The notes: generated by a model from the sequence alone, not told the origin. DNA of 64,000 bases from Annona cherimola (GCA_030490835.1 CM059971.1:28141817-28205816); one strand, 5' to 3'. Counted from the first letter of the stretch, positions 11,509 through 23,172 are shown. A program made the numbers and translations.

Positions 11509-11985
11509 GGTCAAATTCCTTGTATACTCATGAATTTTACCATTAATTTCATTTATACCCATAAATTTTCAAAAATTTCTCTCATATCTACAAATTTTCA
11601 TCATAATTTCACTTATACCCACACTATTAGGGATCCATTAAATAGACCATTAGCTCTCCTGTAAAATGACGAATATGCCCAGACTTTAATGTAATTTATA
11701 GTTATTTTGCTTAAAGTTAGATATTCGTATTCAAATAATATATGATTTTATAGATACAAAATTACTAAAAATTCATTATAATTTGATTTTTAGATATAAA
11801 TTCATAATTAGGGGCATATATATTCGTCATTTCCCAAAGAGTTAATGACCTCTCTGCGGATCCCTAACAACATAGGGATAAGTGGAATTTTGATAAAAAT
11901 TCATGTGTATAAAAGAAATTTTTAAAAATTCATGAGTATAAGTTAAATTATAGGTCAAATTCATAGGTATATAAGAAATTTACCC
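11509..11985. mobile_element. Short Mutator-type TIR element (MULE-MITE, copy 2)
   Basis: Inverted arms of about 180 bp run from GGTCAAATTCCTTGTATAC at the left to the inverted GTATATAAGAAATTTACCC at the right, with 'aaaatgacgaatatgcccag' at the inner end of the left arm. The element is flanked by a perfect 9-bp duplication, taatgttta (11500-11508 and 11986-11994), the signature of Mutator-like elements. It is 477 bp long and has no coding capacity. Confidence 0.85.
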
Positions 11986-11994
11986 TAATGTTTA

Positions 11995-12370
11995 TTTTAC
12001 AAGTTTTGCATAATTATTAATAATATAACCAACATTTTAATTGAAAAATATAAATAAATTTTTAAAATTTAAGTAAATCATTAGTATGAGAAGTTTCCTT
12101 ACTTGTTTAAGATTTCGTTTTATTTAATTATCATTTTTATTTATAATTATTGAACTCATTTCAATCCATTGTTTACCCATATTATTAACTCATTATTAAT
12201 TAGAAACTCAATATATTTATGTTAAATTGATTAGAATCAAGTTAGATATTTTTAAAAATGAACTATAAATGAATTAGAATTAAAATTTTCTAAACTGGTT
12301 AGAGTTGGAGTTAGTTTCTAAACCTTATAACAGGACTCGGTTGGACCCTTGCACATAATAGGAGAGAGCG
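11995..12370. other. AT-rich spacer, nothing recognised
   Basis: No ORF or repeat structure could be supported. Confidence 0.3.
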
Positions 12371-12921
12371 GAGGGTTATGTGCATTTTGGTTCCTCTAAC
12401 TATGCTTATTTGCTTTTTAATCAACGAGTTTCACATATTTTCTTTTTGAACCCTGTAAGTTTGTCTCCTTTAGATTTTAGTCATTGTCGTTAATGCACAT
12501 CAATAAACAAATGAAAAATTTGTTAGCAATTATCATACAAATTTTGAATTACAATATTATCATTAAAGGAGTTGACTCATGAAACAAGTCAACTCAACTT
12601 TGTCATAACAAAATTGTAAGTTTAAATCGACTCATTTCATAAGTCGACTCAACTAAGCCATATAAAATTATCTTAACTGCATATATGAGTGGACACATAT
12701 TCATGAGTCGATACTTGTTCATGAGTTGACTCAACTCAACTACGTTACAAGGTTATTTTAAGCTATTTACCTACAAATAATGGCTATTAGTTAGGTGTGT
12801 TAACCGCAAGGACTAAAATATAAAGAGGGCAAACTTACAAAGTTTGAAAAGTAAATACGTGAAACTTGTGAATTAAAAAGTAAATATGGATAGTTATTGA
12901 GTCCAAAATGTAAAAACCCTC
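12371..12921. mobile_element. TIR element, Mutator-like candidate, with GAGTCGACTC-rich centre
   Basis: Inverted arms of roughly 130 bp are seen: left GAGGGTTATGTGCATTTTGG, right the inverted CCAAAATGTAAAAACCCTC. Matching inner blocks run 'ctttttaatcaacgagtttc' (left) against 'gaaacttgtgaattaaaaag' (right). The centre (12555-12745) holds several GTCGACTCAAC/GTTGACTC motifs and is partly palindromic. I could not find a convincing target duplication, so the superfamily is inferred from arm length and layout. Confidence 0.6.
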
Positions 12922-13114
12922 AGCAGTGGACTAAAATCACAAAGTCATCTATTACAAACCTTATGGCTATAGTTACAAACTTGAAATTTCAGCTATCCTT
13001 CATAGGAGTGCATATTTTAGCAAATTTGAGGTACCTATTAAGAAATTCTTCTTGAGTTATTAGCAAAATAAGAAGTTACTGCACACCTTTGAAACGTGAA
13101 AATTTAAGTTGTGT

Positions 13115-13445
13115 TTAGTTAAGGGAAATTTTTTTTAATAAAAAGTGTTTTATGCAAAAGTTATCAAATAGAAAATAATGTGATACGATAAAAGTAATGA
13201 TGAGATATAAAAAAAAATAAAGTTAAAACAGATAATTTAGTTGTAGAAAATAATGTAATACGATAGGAGTAATGATGAGATGTAAAAAAATAAAGTTAAA
13301 ATAGATAATTTAGTTGTATGAGTAGTTGTTTTGAAATAATTTTATATAAGAAAATATGAAAAAATAATTAAAAATAAAATAATTATTTAGAGTAAAAAAA
13401 TTTTAAATCGAGAAGTTTATATCAACCATTTTTTTCAACCAAACC
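13115..13445 (+). repeat. MITE-like repeat, family X, with internal duplication
   Basis: The core occurs twice in a row: 'gaaaataatgtgatacgata' near 13171 and 'gaaaataatgtaatacgata' near 13246, each followed by 'gtaatgatgagat'. Inverted ends are 'gttgtgtttagttaa' and 'tcaaccaaaccac'. A partial tandem duplication of about 75 bp therefore lies within the repeat. Confidence 0.55.
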
Positions 13446-14670
13446 ACTATTGTACAATTTCTAATAATATAATAATAATATTATTATTTTTGATATTTTT
13501 ATTAGTGTTGCAGCTACTGCTGCTATTGTCATCATTATCATTCTTATCAACGTTCTGCCAACAGTCTGCCAACAGTGACGGTGAAAATGGAAAAAAACGA
13601 AGCAAAAGATTCGAAGCGCATAGAACAGTGCAGTCGGTCAACTGCTACAGTCACGGGCCAACTCATCAGTGGGAGTCACTTGAGGATAGAACGAGGACAC
13701 AGAGATTTTTAATTTCTTTAAAAATTTTATCTTTGAAAAATAAAAACTTACTTATTTCTAAAAACAACTTACGTTTGTAATTTTTCATACGATTTTTTAA
13801 TTTATCGTACAATTCTTTCATTTCCTACATGCAATAACACACTTTCATCTCACGTTTTTATTTCATCTTATTCTATTCATAAATAGGCCAACGTGCAAGA
13901 TAGGATTCCCATAGAACATATTCTTTTCGAGCAAGGTAGGTTTAAAAAGATTATCCAAATTGACTTGGATGGGTACTCTATGCTAGATTCTCGTAGTTGC
14001 TATTATCATATGAAACATGACTATATATTTACAATTCAAATATATATTTTTATTTGGTATATATTTTCTTATAAAAAAATTTGCTTATATTTAAATCATA
14101 TCTTAATTCATATTATAATTAAAATTTGGGACAATTCTTATAAATTTACAAAAGGAGACAATAGAGTCCCTCCTATTCAACGGAGAGACAAGGCTTTTAT
14201 CTATTAATGGGAAGACACAGCTCTCAGAGCCTACACGAACACCTGCACATATGCGGGATTTGAAACTTTCGCTTTAAACATATTAAAATTTTTTTTCCTA
14301 CCTTTCCAAATATATTTTTCTTTTCTCCTTTCATATTCTCTTTCTACCACTAGACTTTAAATTTACATAAAAAATTCCAATGCTTCAAAATTAAACGTTT
14401 TATATTATGAAACTAAAACTAAACTAACTGCATCTTCATATAAGTTGGATAAGGTACCAAATTGACCTATAAATCAAGTAGGCTAGAGTATGACTTCTTA
14501 TTAATAAGGTATTTGACTTGCTATTAATAAGGTATTGATAATCCAAGAATCGAATTCAACCGCCCAGCACAAGACTAGCAAGGGCTAGCAAAGCATCCTA
14601 ATTCAAGTGAAGATGTCCAAGTCCCAAGTCCCAATATGAGCAATGAGCAGTGTCTTATAACTACTTTGTT
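13446..14670. other. Unannotated region with a small GC-balanced island
   Basis: 13545-13720 is GC-balanced and open on the plus strand (13490-13780) and partly on the minus strand, without a recognisable domain. The rest, including the 104-aa frame at 13893-14207, is AT-rich and looks non-coding. Confidence 0.3.
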
Positions 14671-14719
14671 AATAATGTTGTTAGATTTACCGTTTCAAAA
14701 AAAATAATGTTGTTAGATT
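14671..14719 (+). mobile_element. Ultra-short LINE-tail insertion with 17-bp target duplication
   Basis: The 17-mer aataatgttgttagatt occurs at 14671-14687 and again at 14703-14719. The 15 bases between them read 'taccgtttcaaaaaa', which matches the 3' terminus of the LINE at 57590-58797 ('ccgtttcatcaaaaa'). The simplest reading is a target-primed reverse transcription event that aborted after copying only the last few bases and the A-tail. A slippage duplication is the alternative. Confidence 0.6.
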
Positions 14720-14769
14720 ACAGGGGTTGAGTTGTAAACACATGAATAAAAAAATTGAATTTAACCAAC

Positions 14770-15989
14770 TTGAATTGAACTCGACCTCAAGCTCATGGAT
14801 TAAGGATCACATTGTGGCGGCTGCGGGAGACAAGGGGTGGCATGTAATCAATCACATTCCCCTTTCCCAATCTGCACAAGAGGACAAGATTTTTTGGAAG
14901 TATGAACCTCACGGTGTCAACATTGTCAAGTCAGCTTACAGAGTGCTTAGCTCGGGACATAGTTGCGCCCCTCAATCTTCCATCTAGAAGTGGACTAAAC
15001 TTCCTAGTAAAGTCCTCATTTTTGGGTGGAGGCTGTTCAAGAATGGACTCCCGACTCTTCAGAACTTGTCGCGCAGGGGCATTGATGTCAATCCTTTTTG
15101 CCTTTTTTGTAGGTCAGGTTTTGAGGATGCCAGCCATTTATTCTCAGTGTGACCTTACTAGGGGGATCTGCTTGAGGGCTGCAAGACGCATCTCTTCTTC
15201 GGCTACTGTTTAGGACATTATTACTTCCTTAGCATCATGTCATAGGTCTAATGACTTTGCCTTTTCATTCTATGTTGTTGGAGGATTTGGTTATTGCGAA
15301 ATGCATTAAGGGTTAAAGGGACTCAACCAGATTTTTGCAAAACTCTTGGATGGTGTGAGAATTATCTAATGCAACACCGCAGGGCAATTCCCCTCATCTA
15401 AGAGGGCGCGATTGATCAACCACTTGTCCCCAGATGGACCCACTGGACGAAACTTTTAAAATAAATGTGGATGCCTAAAAACTTCATCGAAATTCGTCTA
15501 TGGGCTTTGCTGCTGTCATCCGGGATTCTAGGTGTTACTTCATTACTGCAAAAGGATGGCGACAGAGTGGCTCGATGGAGCCTTTGCTCATGGAGGCACA
15601 TGCTTTTCTCTTAGGAGCAAAATGGGGACTTGAGCTCAACCTGGCAAAACTCCCAATTGAATCAGATTTGCTCCTCCTTATCAACTTTCTATTTACGGAT
15701 TGCCTCATTTCCTCTCCTGTCGGTTTGGTATCTATTCTTTCATCTTCTAACCATGTCACTGCTCATCATGTTCTAAGGTAAGGGAATGCTGTTGCACATG
15801 CCTTAGCTAACCTTGTTTCTATTTCTTTTGTGGATCAACAGGTTTGGTGGGGTAAACCCCCCAAGCTATATAGGAAAAAAATTATACAGACAAATTTTTG
15901 GCAATGAAGTACTCAGATCATCTTATCCTATCTCCCTTTCAAATTTCTAGGGAGTTGGGATAGAGTATTTCCTTTTCATAAAAAAAAAA
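14770..15989 (+). pseudogene. 5'-truncated LINE: ORF2 C-terminus (zf-RVT + RNase H), broken
   Basis: This is the tail of a plant L1-type LINE. The first part encodes the zf-RVT domain, with 'KSAYRVL' near 14930 and, after a shift to another frame, 'IFGWRLFKNGLPTLQNLSRR' (about 15019-15078) and a C..C/H pattern. The second part encodes the plant-type RNase H: 'GFAAVIRDSR' (15500-15529), 'LMEAHAFLLGAKWGLEL' and 'GNAVAHALA' near 15783-15809. Several stops and frameshifts break it. It ends with 'cttttcat' and an A-run (15980-15989), the same terminus as the other LINE copies here. The 5' limit is approximate and I could not find a target duplication. Confidence 0.8.
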
Positions 15990-17159
15990 TCCGAGTCTAG
16001 TGAGGCTTTTAATAATTTACCAATATTTACAAATATTTCTGTAATTATATTTGTAATTTTTAAAAATTAAAATATACACGCATTTCATTAATAATTATGC
16101 ATTAAGTTTTTTTTCCCTTGCCATTCCTTGAAGCCAGATTAAAGTGACATTTAGTAATGTGTAAAATTGTGGGATTGTGGGAAATAATAAGAAATGAAAA
16201 AGAAAATATTTTGATAAATATGTGATTGGTAGGAAATGATAGAAAGTATAGTTAAAATAGGTAAGTTTGTTATATGTAGTTGGTATAGAAAATAACTAGA
16301 ATATGGAGATTAAAATGAGAAAAATAATGTCACTGACCGAGCAATAATTAGCCCCATGGTTCCAACACTTTCCCAGTAGATTGAGATTGATGTCCTTGCA
16401 AAATTTCATTTTCCAAGTTTGATTTAGACATGTAATGATTGTTTTCATCGTTATCTGTATGTAAGTATTACTATTTTATGACGTCACGTCTGATCACCTT
16501 TTATGCTCCCGATATTTCCATCCCATTTGTTTTCAGTAGAAGCCGAAAGCGAATATGAGAAGAAACTACAAAATTCAAGTTACGCATATTTGCATTTCTT
16601 CGTCGGGTGCATTTGGTTGAAAAAAATGGGGGAAAGTTGTGGGAAATTTTCCATAAAAAAAGGCGTGGGAAAAAAAAGATATAGAAAGTGAGTGGGATAT
16701 GATACAACAGCAATAATAATTACTACTAAAGAGAATGACATAAGATAGATGGAGCAATTGTTAAACAAAGTAAAAAATAATTAAAATGTAAGGATAATAC
16801 TAGAAAAATAGAGTAGTGGGGTAAAAAGTGTGTGGGTAAATATAAATGGTAGAAATAGAATGAAATAAAATGAATATGATAAGGGTAAGATGGAAATAAA
16901 ATGCGAATATATATGATACTTGTAAGAAAGATATGAGAAAATGATCGGAATATAGAAGTCAAAATAACAAAAATGCGGTAATTAAGTAATTAATGCTTTT
17001 AATTTCATATTTTCACTCATTCTGTTTCATTTGTCATTTATCGAATACTTTTATAGTAAAATATTAAATCATATAATAGATGTATTGGATGAAGTAGAAA
17101 AATTGGGTGCCCCCAATGGAGTAAAGTAAAATTTACAAATATACTAAATAATAAGGTAT
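15990..17159. repeat. Region of decayed family X MITE-like repeats
   Basis: Two diverged family X copies can be followed: 16140-16330 ('ggaaatgatagaaagtatag', 'agttaaaataggtaagtttg') and about 16610-16960 ('tgggatatgatacaacagca', 'gacataagatagatggagca'). Between them, 16331-16600 is more GC-balanced without a recognised gene. The numerous short ORFs on both strands in 16500-16960 are consequences of the low-complexity repeat. Confidence 0.4.
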
Positions 17160-17610
17160 TGTTGGTCCCAAGTTTATGGAAAAGCCCAAGAAGGGAGAGG
17201 TGAATTGGGTCTTTTGTAACAGGAAAAACTCGGCCCCTTGAAAGTTTTGTCTCCTTAAATGAAAAACATGAAACGTAAAACAGTAAACAACTAAACTCAA
17301 GAAGTTATAGTGGTTCGGGACAACCCTCCTTACTCCACTCCTCCAAGAACACTCCCTAGTGTCTTGGGTTCTACTAAAATATGATTTCAAATACAGCAGA
17401 ACTCTTGCTCTCTTCTAGATTTTAGCTCTAGAGGGTCTTATATAATGACAACACAAGTAAGCGATGAGTTTAACTCTAATCACACGTTACTTTGCCTTCA
17501 CTTGGTCTTAGTCTCCAATACTAAACCAAGTGAAATACAAATGATCAATGAATAAATAAAAATTCTACACTTCACAGTTGTATAGGTAGCTTCAAGCACA
17601 GAGAAGAACT

Positions 17611-19280
17611 TGTTGGAAAAAATTGTTGAAATCAATTGCAAAATGTCCAAAACATGTGTTTGGATGATTAACAAAACAATTTGAGTGAGTTTTATCTACT
17701 AATATGGTTTGTGTATTGTTTAAGGAAATAAAAATGAAAAATATGAAGCATAGAAGGCCAAGTTGACTCCAGTAGAGACTTTAAATGTCATTTTTTTCCA
17801 GCATTAAAATTAGGGACCAAGGGTTGCCGAAGTCGCACATGAAGTCGACTCCACATGCAACTTGGGCGAAGTCGCAGGCTAAGTCGACTCCAGCATTGAC
17901 TTTAGTATGGCAGTGCAGAATTTCAAAAGCTAAGTCAAAGGCCAAGTTGACTTGAGGCCAGACTTGAGTCAAGTTGAAGACCAAGTCAACTCAAACACTT
18001 GACTTGGAACAAATGAATATTAAACTAGGTCTAAAGCAAGCAAGTTGCATGAATTCATCCATTTAAATCAAAGTATATATATATATATTGGACTTGTTCA
18101 TGAATACTAAGATTCAAGTTTTCAAGATTCCTAGACATGAAGTTAAAGGATTTTTATGCAAAGTGAATATACTAAACTTCAAATGATGCAAATCAAAGGA
18201 AGAATACTTATGATGAAGAAGTTAAGCAAGCAAAAATACTTTCAAGGAAGTTTAAGCTCACTTGGCAAGATAGAGAAGTTAAGTTGCAAACGAAGTCGAC
18301 TCCGGCATCGACTTGGGTCAAGTCCTAGACCAACTCGACCCAAAAGACAAACTTGGAAGTTGGAGCAATCCGAAGTCACACCCGAAGTCGACTCCACCTG
18401 CGACTTGGGTCAAGTCCAAGGCCAAATCGACCTGAGGAAGAACTTGAATAAGCTGAGCACAGCCGAAGTCGCATCCAAAGTCGACTTCAGAATGTAACTT
18501 GGGAGAAGTTGCACCCGAAGTCGACTCCATATGCAACTTGGAGGCATAACGTTCGAATTTTTGAATGTTGGCGCGTTTATTATGCGCCAACCAACTCTAT
18601 AACGTTCAAAATTTTCCCTTATCTATATATAGACACTCAAGCGAACGTGAAAACTAACAAGACAAAGCTGAAAAAGAGGAAAGAAGTGCTTCTAAGACTT
18701 ATATTCCACTTTCTTCTATATTTGAGTGATCTATATATGTTTAAAGAAAGAACAAGCTTCAACTTACTGTTTGCTTCAACACGGATCGATTGGTTGCTTC
18801 TATGAATTCTTCATCGAGTTGAAACTTGCTACACAAATCTGTAAAGATTTCTTTCATTTTATCTTGTTATTTAGTTTTTGGTGCTTGGTTTGAGTTTTGT
18901 GTTTCAAACCAAGTTATAGCAAAGTAAGGATATGATTCGAGTGAAACTCGTCACCTACTTATGCTGTTTGTTGTATACGCCCCCTAGAGTTGGAATCTAG
19001 AAGAGAACGGAAGTTGTAGTTGTATTCGCGGAATATATAGTGGAACCCAAGTTACAAGGGGTATAAGTTTGGAAGAGTGGAGTAGGGAAGGTTGCCCGAA
19101 CTACTATAAACCTTGTCTATTGTTTTTCATTTTTGCTTTCATTACCTTATTATTTTCCATTTATTTCATCAAAGGGGATTAAATTAAACCTAGGTAAAGT
19201 TTCTAATTTAAGTTTAAATTTTTAATATACCCAATTCACCCCTCCCTTTTTGAGTAATTGTCATCAACTCGGGACCAACA
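17611..19280 (+). mobile_element. Solo LTR of the GTCGAC copia family, plus orientation, nested
   Basis: It starts TGTTGGAAAA and ends GGGACCAACA, is 1670 bp long and is flanked by a perfect 5-bp duplication, gaact (17606-17610 and 19281-19285). It lies in opposite orientation inside an older LTR of the same family. From left to right come the start block, the U3 array of AAGTCGC/GTCGAC/GCGACTT motifs (about 17830-18545), the 'aacgttcgaatttttgaatg' module, a TATA box and the R-U5 part ending in 'acccaattcacccctccc'. Solo LTRs with target duplications arise by recombination between the two LTRs of a full element. Reading frames of 60-113 aa here come from the array and are not genes. Confidence 0.9.
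18624..18632 (+). promoter_or_regulatory. TATA box of the nested LTR
   Basis: TATATATAG lies directly after the 'ccaaccaactctataacgtt' module and about 80 bp after the last array unit, followed by 'acactcaagcg'. The LTR at 62170-63871 has TATAAATAG in exactly the same context, supporting this as the U3 core promoter. Confidence 0.65.
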
Positions 19281-20479
19281 GAACTTGTAGAAGAGGTTTC
19301 AAGATGAAGTAGTTCAGCTCTCAACAGTTATATGCAGTATTCTTCTTTAAAAACTTCTTGTAAATCACTTGAATGCTAGAAAATGAGGAAGGTGAACTCG
19401 ATCAATGATCTTTCTTCTTTTTCCTCGTTCATTTGAAGTCCCTTAAATAGAGGAAAGTAAATTCGAACATTTTGTGGTAGATGGCGCACATTTAATGCGT
19501 CAACATTCGAATTTTTTTACCGTTGCGAGCCAAGCTGCACTTGAAGTCGACCTAGGATGCGACTTCGTTCAAGTCACAGACTGGAGTCGACTTCGGATGC
19601 GACTTCGGCCTTCAGCTTTCAATTCAAGTTCTGTAATTAGGTCGATCTGGTCTTAGACTTGACCCAAGTCGCAAGTGGAGTCGAATTCGGATGTGACTTT
19701 ACCAGCCATATGCCTTCTTGGAATTTTAGACTTTGTTTGTAATCTATTTATGTGTTTAGCCTTTCTTTCTTCTCTTTTCAAATGCTTGGATCTTCATTTA
19801 GGATTTTAGTCCTTGACATTTAGCATGATACTTGGGTTTGTATAGCATTCCTTGGTTTCTTGATAAAATCCCTTTTTATTGGTCTTGACTCAAGATTGTT
19901 ATTTGCTCTTGAACTTAACTTCTTCATCATAATAAGAATTTTTGGAAGCCTCTTAATGATGATCTTTACTTAAGTCACAAGCTTGAGTCGACTTGAGGTA
20001 CAATTTCACTCATGTCGCATGTTGGGGTTAACTTGAAATGCCACTTCACCCAAGTCATATAGTGGAGTCGACTTGATGTGCGACTTAACTTTGTCATTCT
20101 CAATTTTTGTAACCGAGGTTCACCCAAGTCGCAGTTAGAGTCGACTTAGTATTGCAACTTCACTTAAGTCGCAAGCAGAGTTGACTTCGGTTGCAACTTT
20201 GTCTATTTTAAAGTCCCAGTTTCAATGCTGATGATTTTTGTGCCTTTGAAGTCGATATTGGAGTCGACTTCCTAAGTCGATGCCTGAGTCGACTTGGCAT
20301 GAGACTTGATGTGCTATTCTTTTGACCTTTGATTATTTGAACCTTGTCTAGCAAACCCATTAGTACCTAAATAATTCTCAAATTAAGTTGTTAATCATCA
20401 AATACTTAATTTGCCTCAAGTTCCAATAGGCGTTATTTAGTAACTCATAAAAAAAACTTTCTCCTACTTTTACACATAA

Positions 20480-20795
20480 TGTTTCAATGCATCAGAGTGC
20501 AAAATCCTATTTTTTAAATTAATTTTTAAAAATTTGTTAGTTTAGGTGTACTTAATATATTAAGTTTTACCATTTTTGAATAAATATTTTTTTTAATTTT
20601 CAAAAATAGGGGTATTTTAGTCATTTAAAAAGACTAAAATCTCCACATTCTAAAAAAATTGAAAAAATATATACGCATCTACAAAAATAGTAAAATTTAG
20701 TTTATATATTAAATAACATATATTAACAGTTTTATAAAAAAATTGAAAAAAATATTTTAAAAAATAGTATTTTACACTTTAATGCATTTAAACAT
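20480..20795. repeat. Foldback MITE, family F (diverged)
   Basis: The ends 'cagagtgcaaaatcctattt' and 'aatagtattttacactttaa' are inverted. The arms share the 'aggtgtacttaatatatta...' and 'aaataacatatattaacagt' blocks of family F. It lies just right of the split LTR. No gene. Confidence 0.5.
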
Positions 20796-20889
20796 TACTA
20801 TTTTTGCATACAATCATATTACTTTTTATCATTTCCAACAGTTTTACCTTATTTACTTTATTCCTACAATGCAAATAGGATTAAATTTG

Positions 20890-21105
20890 AATTTTTAAAA
20901 ACATTTTAACAACCATTTATGATTGTGAAATGATCATTTTAGATCGGTCCAAAAAAGTTTCAAATTTTTTATAAAATTGTTAATTTAGGTATATTTAATT
21001 TATAAACCAAGTTTTATCAATTTTTGATATGTATATATATTTATTTTACATTTTAAATATAAAGGTATATTAGCTATGTTTCAATAATTTAAAATGCTAA
21101 AATAG
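20890..21105. repeat. Half of a family F-like foldback element
   Basis: The left arm is present ('gatcggtccaaaaaagtttc', 'ttaggtatatttaatttata') but a matching right arm is missing; the sequence passes into the LINE at about 21110. Confidence 0.35.
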
Positions 21106-21109
21106 TTGA

Positions 21110-21686
21110 AAGAGTCCTCTCCCATGCCTACTTCGACTTGGCGATTTTTTTATGCTCCGAATAGAGTTAAGGATATCTACCGCATCTCTTACTAAAGAAA
21201 GAGGGAATCAAGCAGTGTAGGTGAAGAGGATAACTCGAGCATCTCAGAGGTTAGGATAGTTACCAATGTGGTATATCTTCTCCTATATGAGCTCTAAACC
21301 TTGGCACTCTTTGAAGGATCCTATCGATAAGGAGACTCGGGTGACAAAGATGTCCTCTTCTACTCCATTTAGACTAACAAGATCTACAACAAGGAATTCT
21401 TCAAATCAACAACGAAGAGATCGTAGAGAATAAAGGGCAACTTCTTCTTCACTAAAATCGAGAACCTATATATGGTCACTTTTGTAATCAGTGATGACAA
21501 ATGTCAAGTATTGGAAGGTTGACCATGGCTATTTGAGAGACAACTTACCTCCTAACTAATTTCGCTATCCCCATTGACCTTAGGAGATTAGCCATTATAA
21601 AAATTCCATTATGCTTTATGTAAGCAACCTCCTTTCCTAGTAGATAAATATGTAGTTGGAGATATGATAGGCTTGTCACTTTGACC
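21110..21686 (+). pseudogene. Old LINE, piece 1: ORF1 N-terminal region (DUF4283-like)
   Basis: This is the first piece of the old LINE that spans 21110-42878 in five parts. Reading near 21467-21686 gives 'LYMVTFVISDDKCQVLEG', a stop, then 'PWLFERQL' and later 'DKYVVGDMIGLVT'. This matches the DUF4283 domain of plant LINE ORF1/gag-like proteins, whose signature is a 'F..EED...VLEGGPW.F....L' string followed by a 'GE.IG..LG' end. Several stops show that it is dead. The exact 5' end is uncertain; 21110-21450 would be the ORF1 leader. It is interrupted at 21686 by an LTR and resumes at 23173. Confidence 0.6.
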
Positions 21687-23172
21687 AAGGACCAATTAAT
21701 TTACAAATTAGTGGCACATCCAAGTTTGATGATTAACAATCAAAGTTGAGAATATTAAAGCTACTAATGTGTTTGATCTAATGTTTGAAGTTAAATTTCT
21801 AAAATTCAAGCAAAAACAATCCAAGTTGCAAAGTTAAGTCAACCTCAACATCAACTTGGATGAAATTGATGCTAAATTTGACTCTAGTGATCGACTTAGA
21901 GTGACATTCTTGAGTCAAAGAATTTTAAACTGAATAGTGATAGTCGAAGTGGTAACCCAAGTTGACTCAAGTATACGATTCGGGAACTACCAAATAGCGA
22001 AATTTCACTAACTCGACTTGGGGTACTGAATTGGCACCTGAAGTTGACTTTACCATGCGACTTGGGTGAAGTCGAATGCTAAGTCAACCTAATTCTGATA
22101 CTTGGAACTCTAAGAGACAAATATAAAGATTTAACTAAGTATCAAGAGTGAAGTCCTAGGCCCAAGTTGACTCAAGATCAAGACTTAAAGAGAAAGAAGT
22201 CAAAAGATAGAAGATTTAAAGTTATTACATTTCAACATATAGGGAAGTCACACACTCAAGTCATCTTTACTTACGACTTAGGTTAAGTCCTAAGACCAAG
22301 TCGATTTGAGAATCAAACTTGAAGAATACAGGGCGAAGAAAAATTTTCTGTAAGCAAATTGAAGATCAAAATCCCACGCTAAGTCGACTCCACTTTGTGA
22401 TTTGAATCAAATCGCATATGAAGTCAACTCCAAGTGTGACTTGTCACAATGGCTGAAAATTTTTGAATGTTGACGCATTTAATGTGCACCTCCAACCCTC
22501 TAACGTTCAAATTCCTCTTACATTTATTGAATACATGTCGAGAAAAATTATGAGAGTTAACTAGAGAATCTATTGAGCTTTTACCTTCCTACCTTAAAGT
22601 AATTAAAAGTGCATCAAGTGATATTCAAAGCAAAATTCTCAAACATTTTGTAAGAGTTGTAACTTCTCATCTTCATCAAAACTCCAAGAGTTAGCTGTTG
22701 TGGTTCAATTTTCTTACACAACTTGTAAAGTATAGATTCCTTTTTCTTTCATTAATTCTTCTTGTATTGTGATACTTGACTTGACATTGAAATCAAGGAC
22801 AAGGTAAGACACAATTATTGGTTGGTTGAGACTAATCATCTACTTGTGTGATTATGATGAAAGGCCCGCTGGAGCTACAATCTAAAAAGAGCTGAGACTC
22901 TCATTGTATTCTCTGTTAAGATAGTGAAACTCAATACATAAGGGAGTATATGTTTGGAAGAGTTGAGTAGGGAAGTTACCTAAACTACTATAATTCGATG
23001 TATCCCTTTTGTGATTGTTGTGTTTGACACTTTATTGCTATCTTTCTAGCTCTTTATGTTTCATTCAAGGGGTTTGATAAAAAGAAGGTTAAGTTTTAAG
23101 TTGCCAAAAAGAAGTTTAGAAACCTAATTCACCCCTCATTTCTTGGGTTGAACCTATAACTTAGGACTAGTA
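21687..23172 (+). mobile_element. Decayed solo LTR of the GTCGAC copia family inside the LINE
   Basis: The order of landmarks follows the other plus-strand LTRs: 'agtttgatgattaacaatca' near the start, a GTCGAC-derived array (21830-22440) much eroded to GTTGAC/GTCAAC, 'aatgttgacgcatttaatgt', the R-U5 'ggaagagttgagtagggaag' block and 'cctaattcacccctcatttc'. The end reads 'ttaggactagta' in place of GGGACCAACA. The possible target duplications are tgacc (21682-21686) and tggcc (23173-23177), with one mismatch. The strong decay of CG to TG/CA marks it as the oldest LTR copy in the window. Confidence 0.75.

Larger units (their letters stand above)
17160..20428 (-). mobile_element. LTR of the GTCGAC copia family, minus orientation, split by another LTR
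   Basis: The left end TGTTGGTCCC (17160) and the inner features match the LTR at 25810-27480 in the same order: 'tgaattgggt', 'acaaccctccttactccact', 'aaaccaagtg', then, after the interruption, the GTCGAC array and 'cattagtacc...ttccaata' at the right end (20428). The LTR is cut at 17610/17611 by a plus-strand LTR and resumes at 19286. Without the insertion it is about 1.59 kb, close to the 1.67 kb of complete copies. Flanking 5-mers ggtat and ggcgt match only partly. No internal retrotransposon sequence adjoins it, so it behaves as a solo LTR. Confidence 0.85.

Noticed and set aside
13893..14207. 104-aa plus-strand frame with Ile/Tyr-rich composition
   Set aside because: Composition follows the AT-rich background and no domain is seen.
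17830..18545. Regularly spaced repeats suggestive of a CRISPR array
   Set aside because: Units vary in length and sequence, the 'spacers' are themselves repeats, the arrays sit in retrotransposon LTRs, and the genome is a plant.
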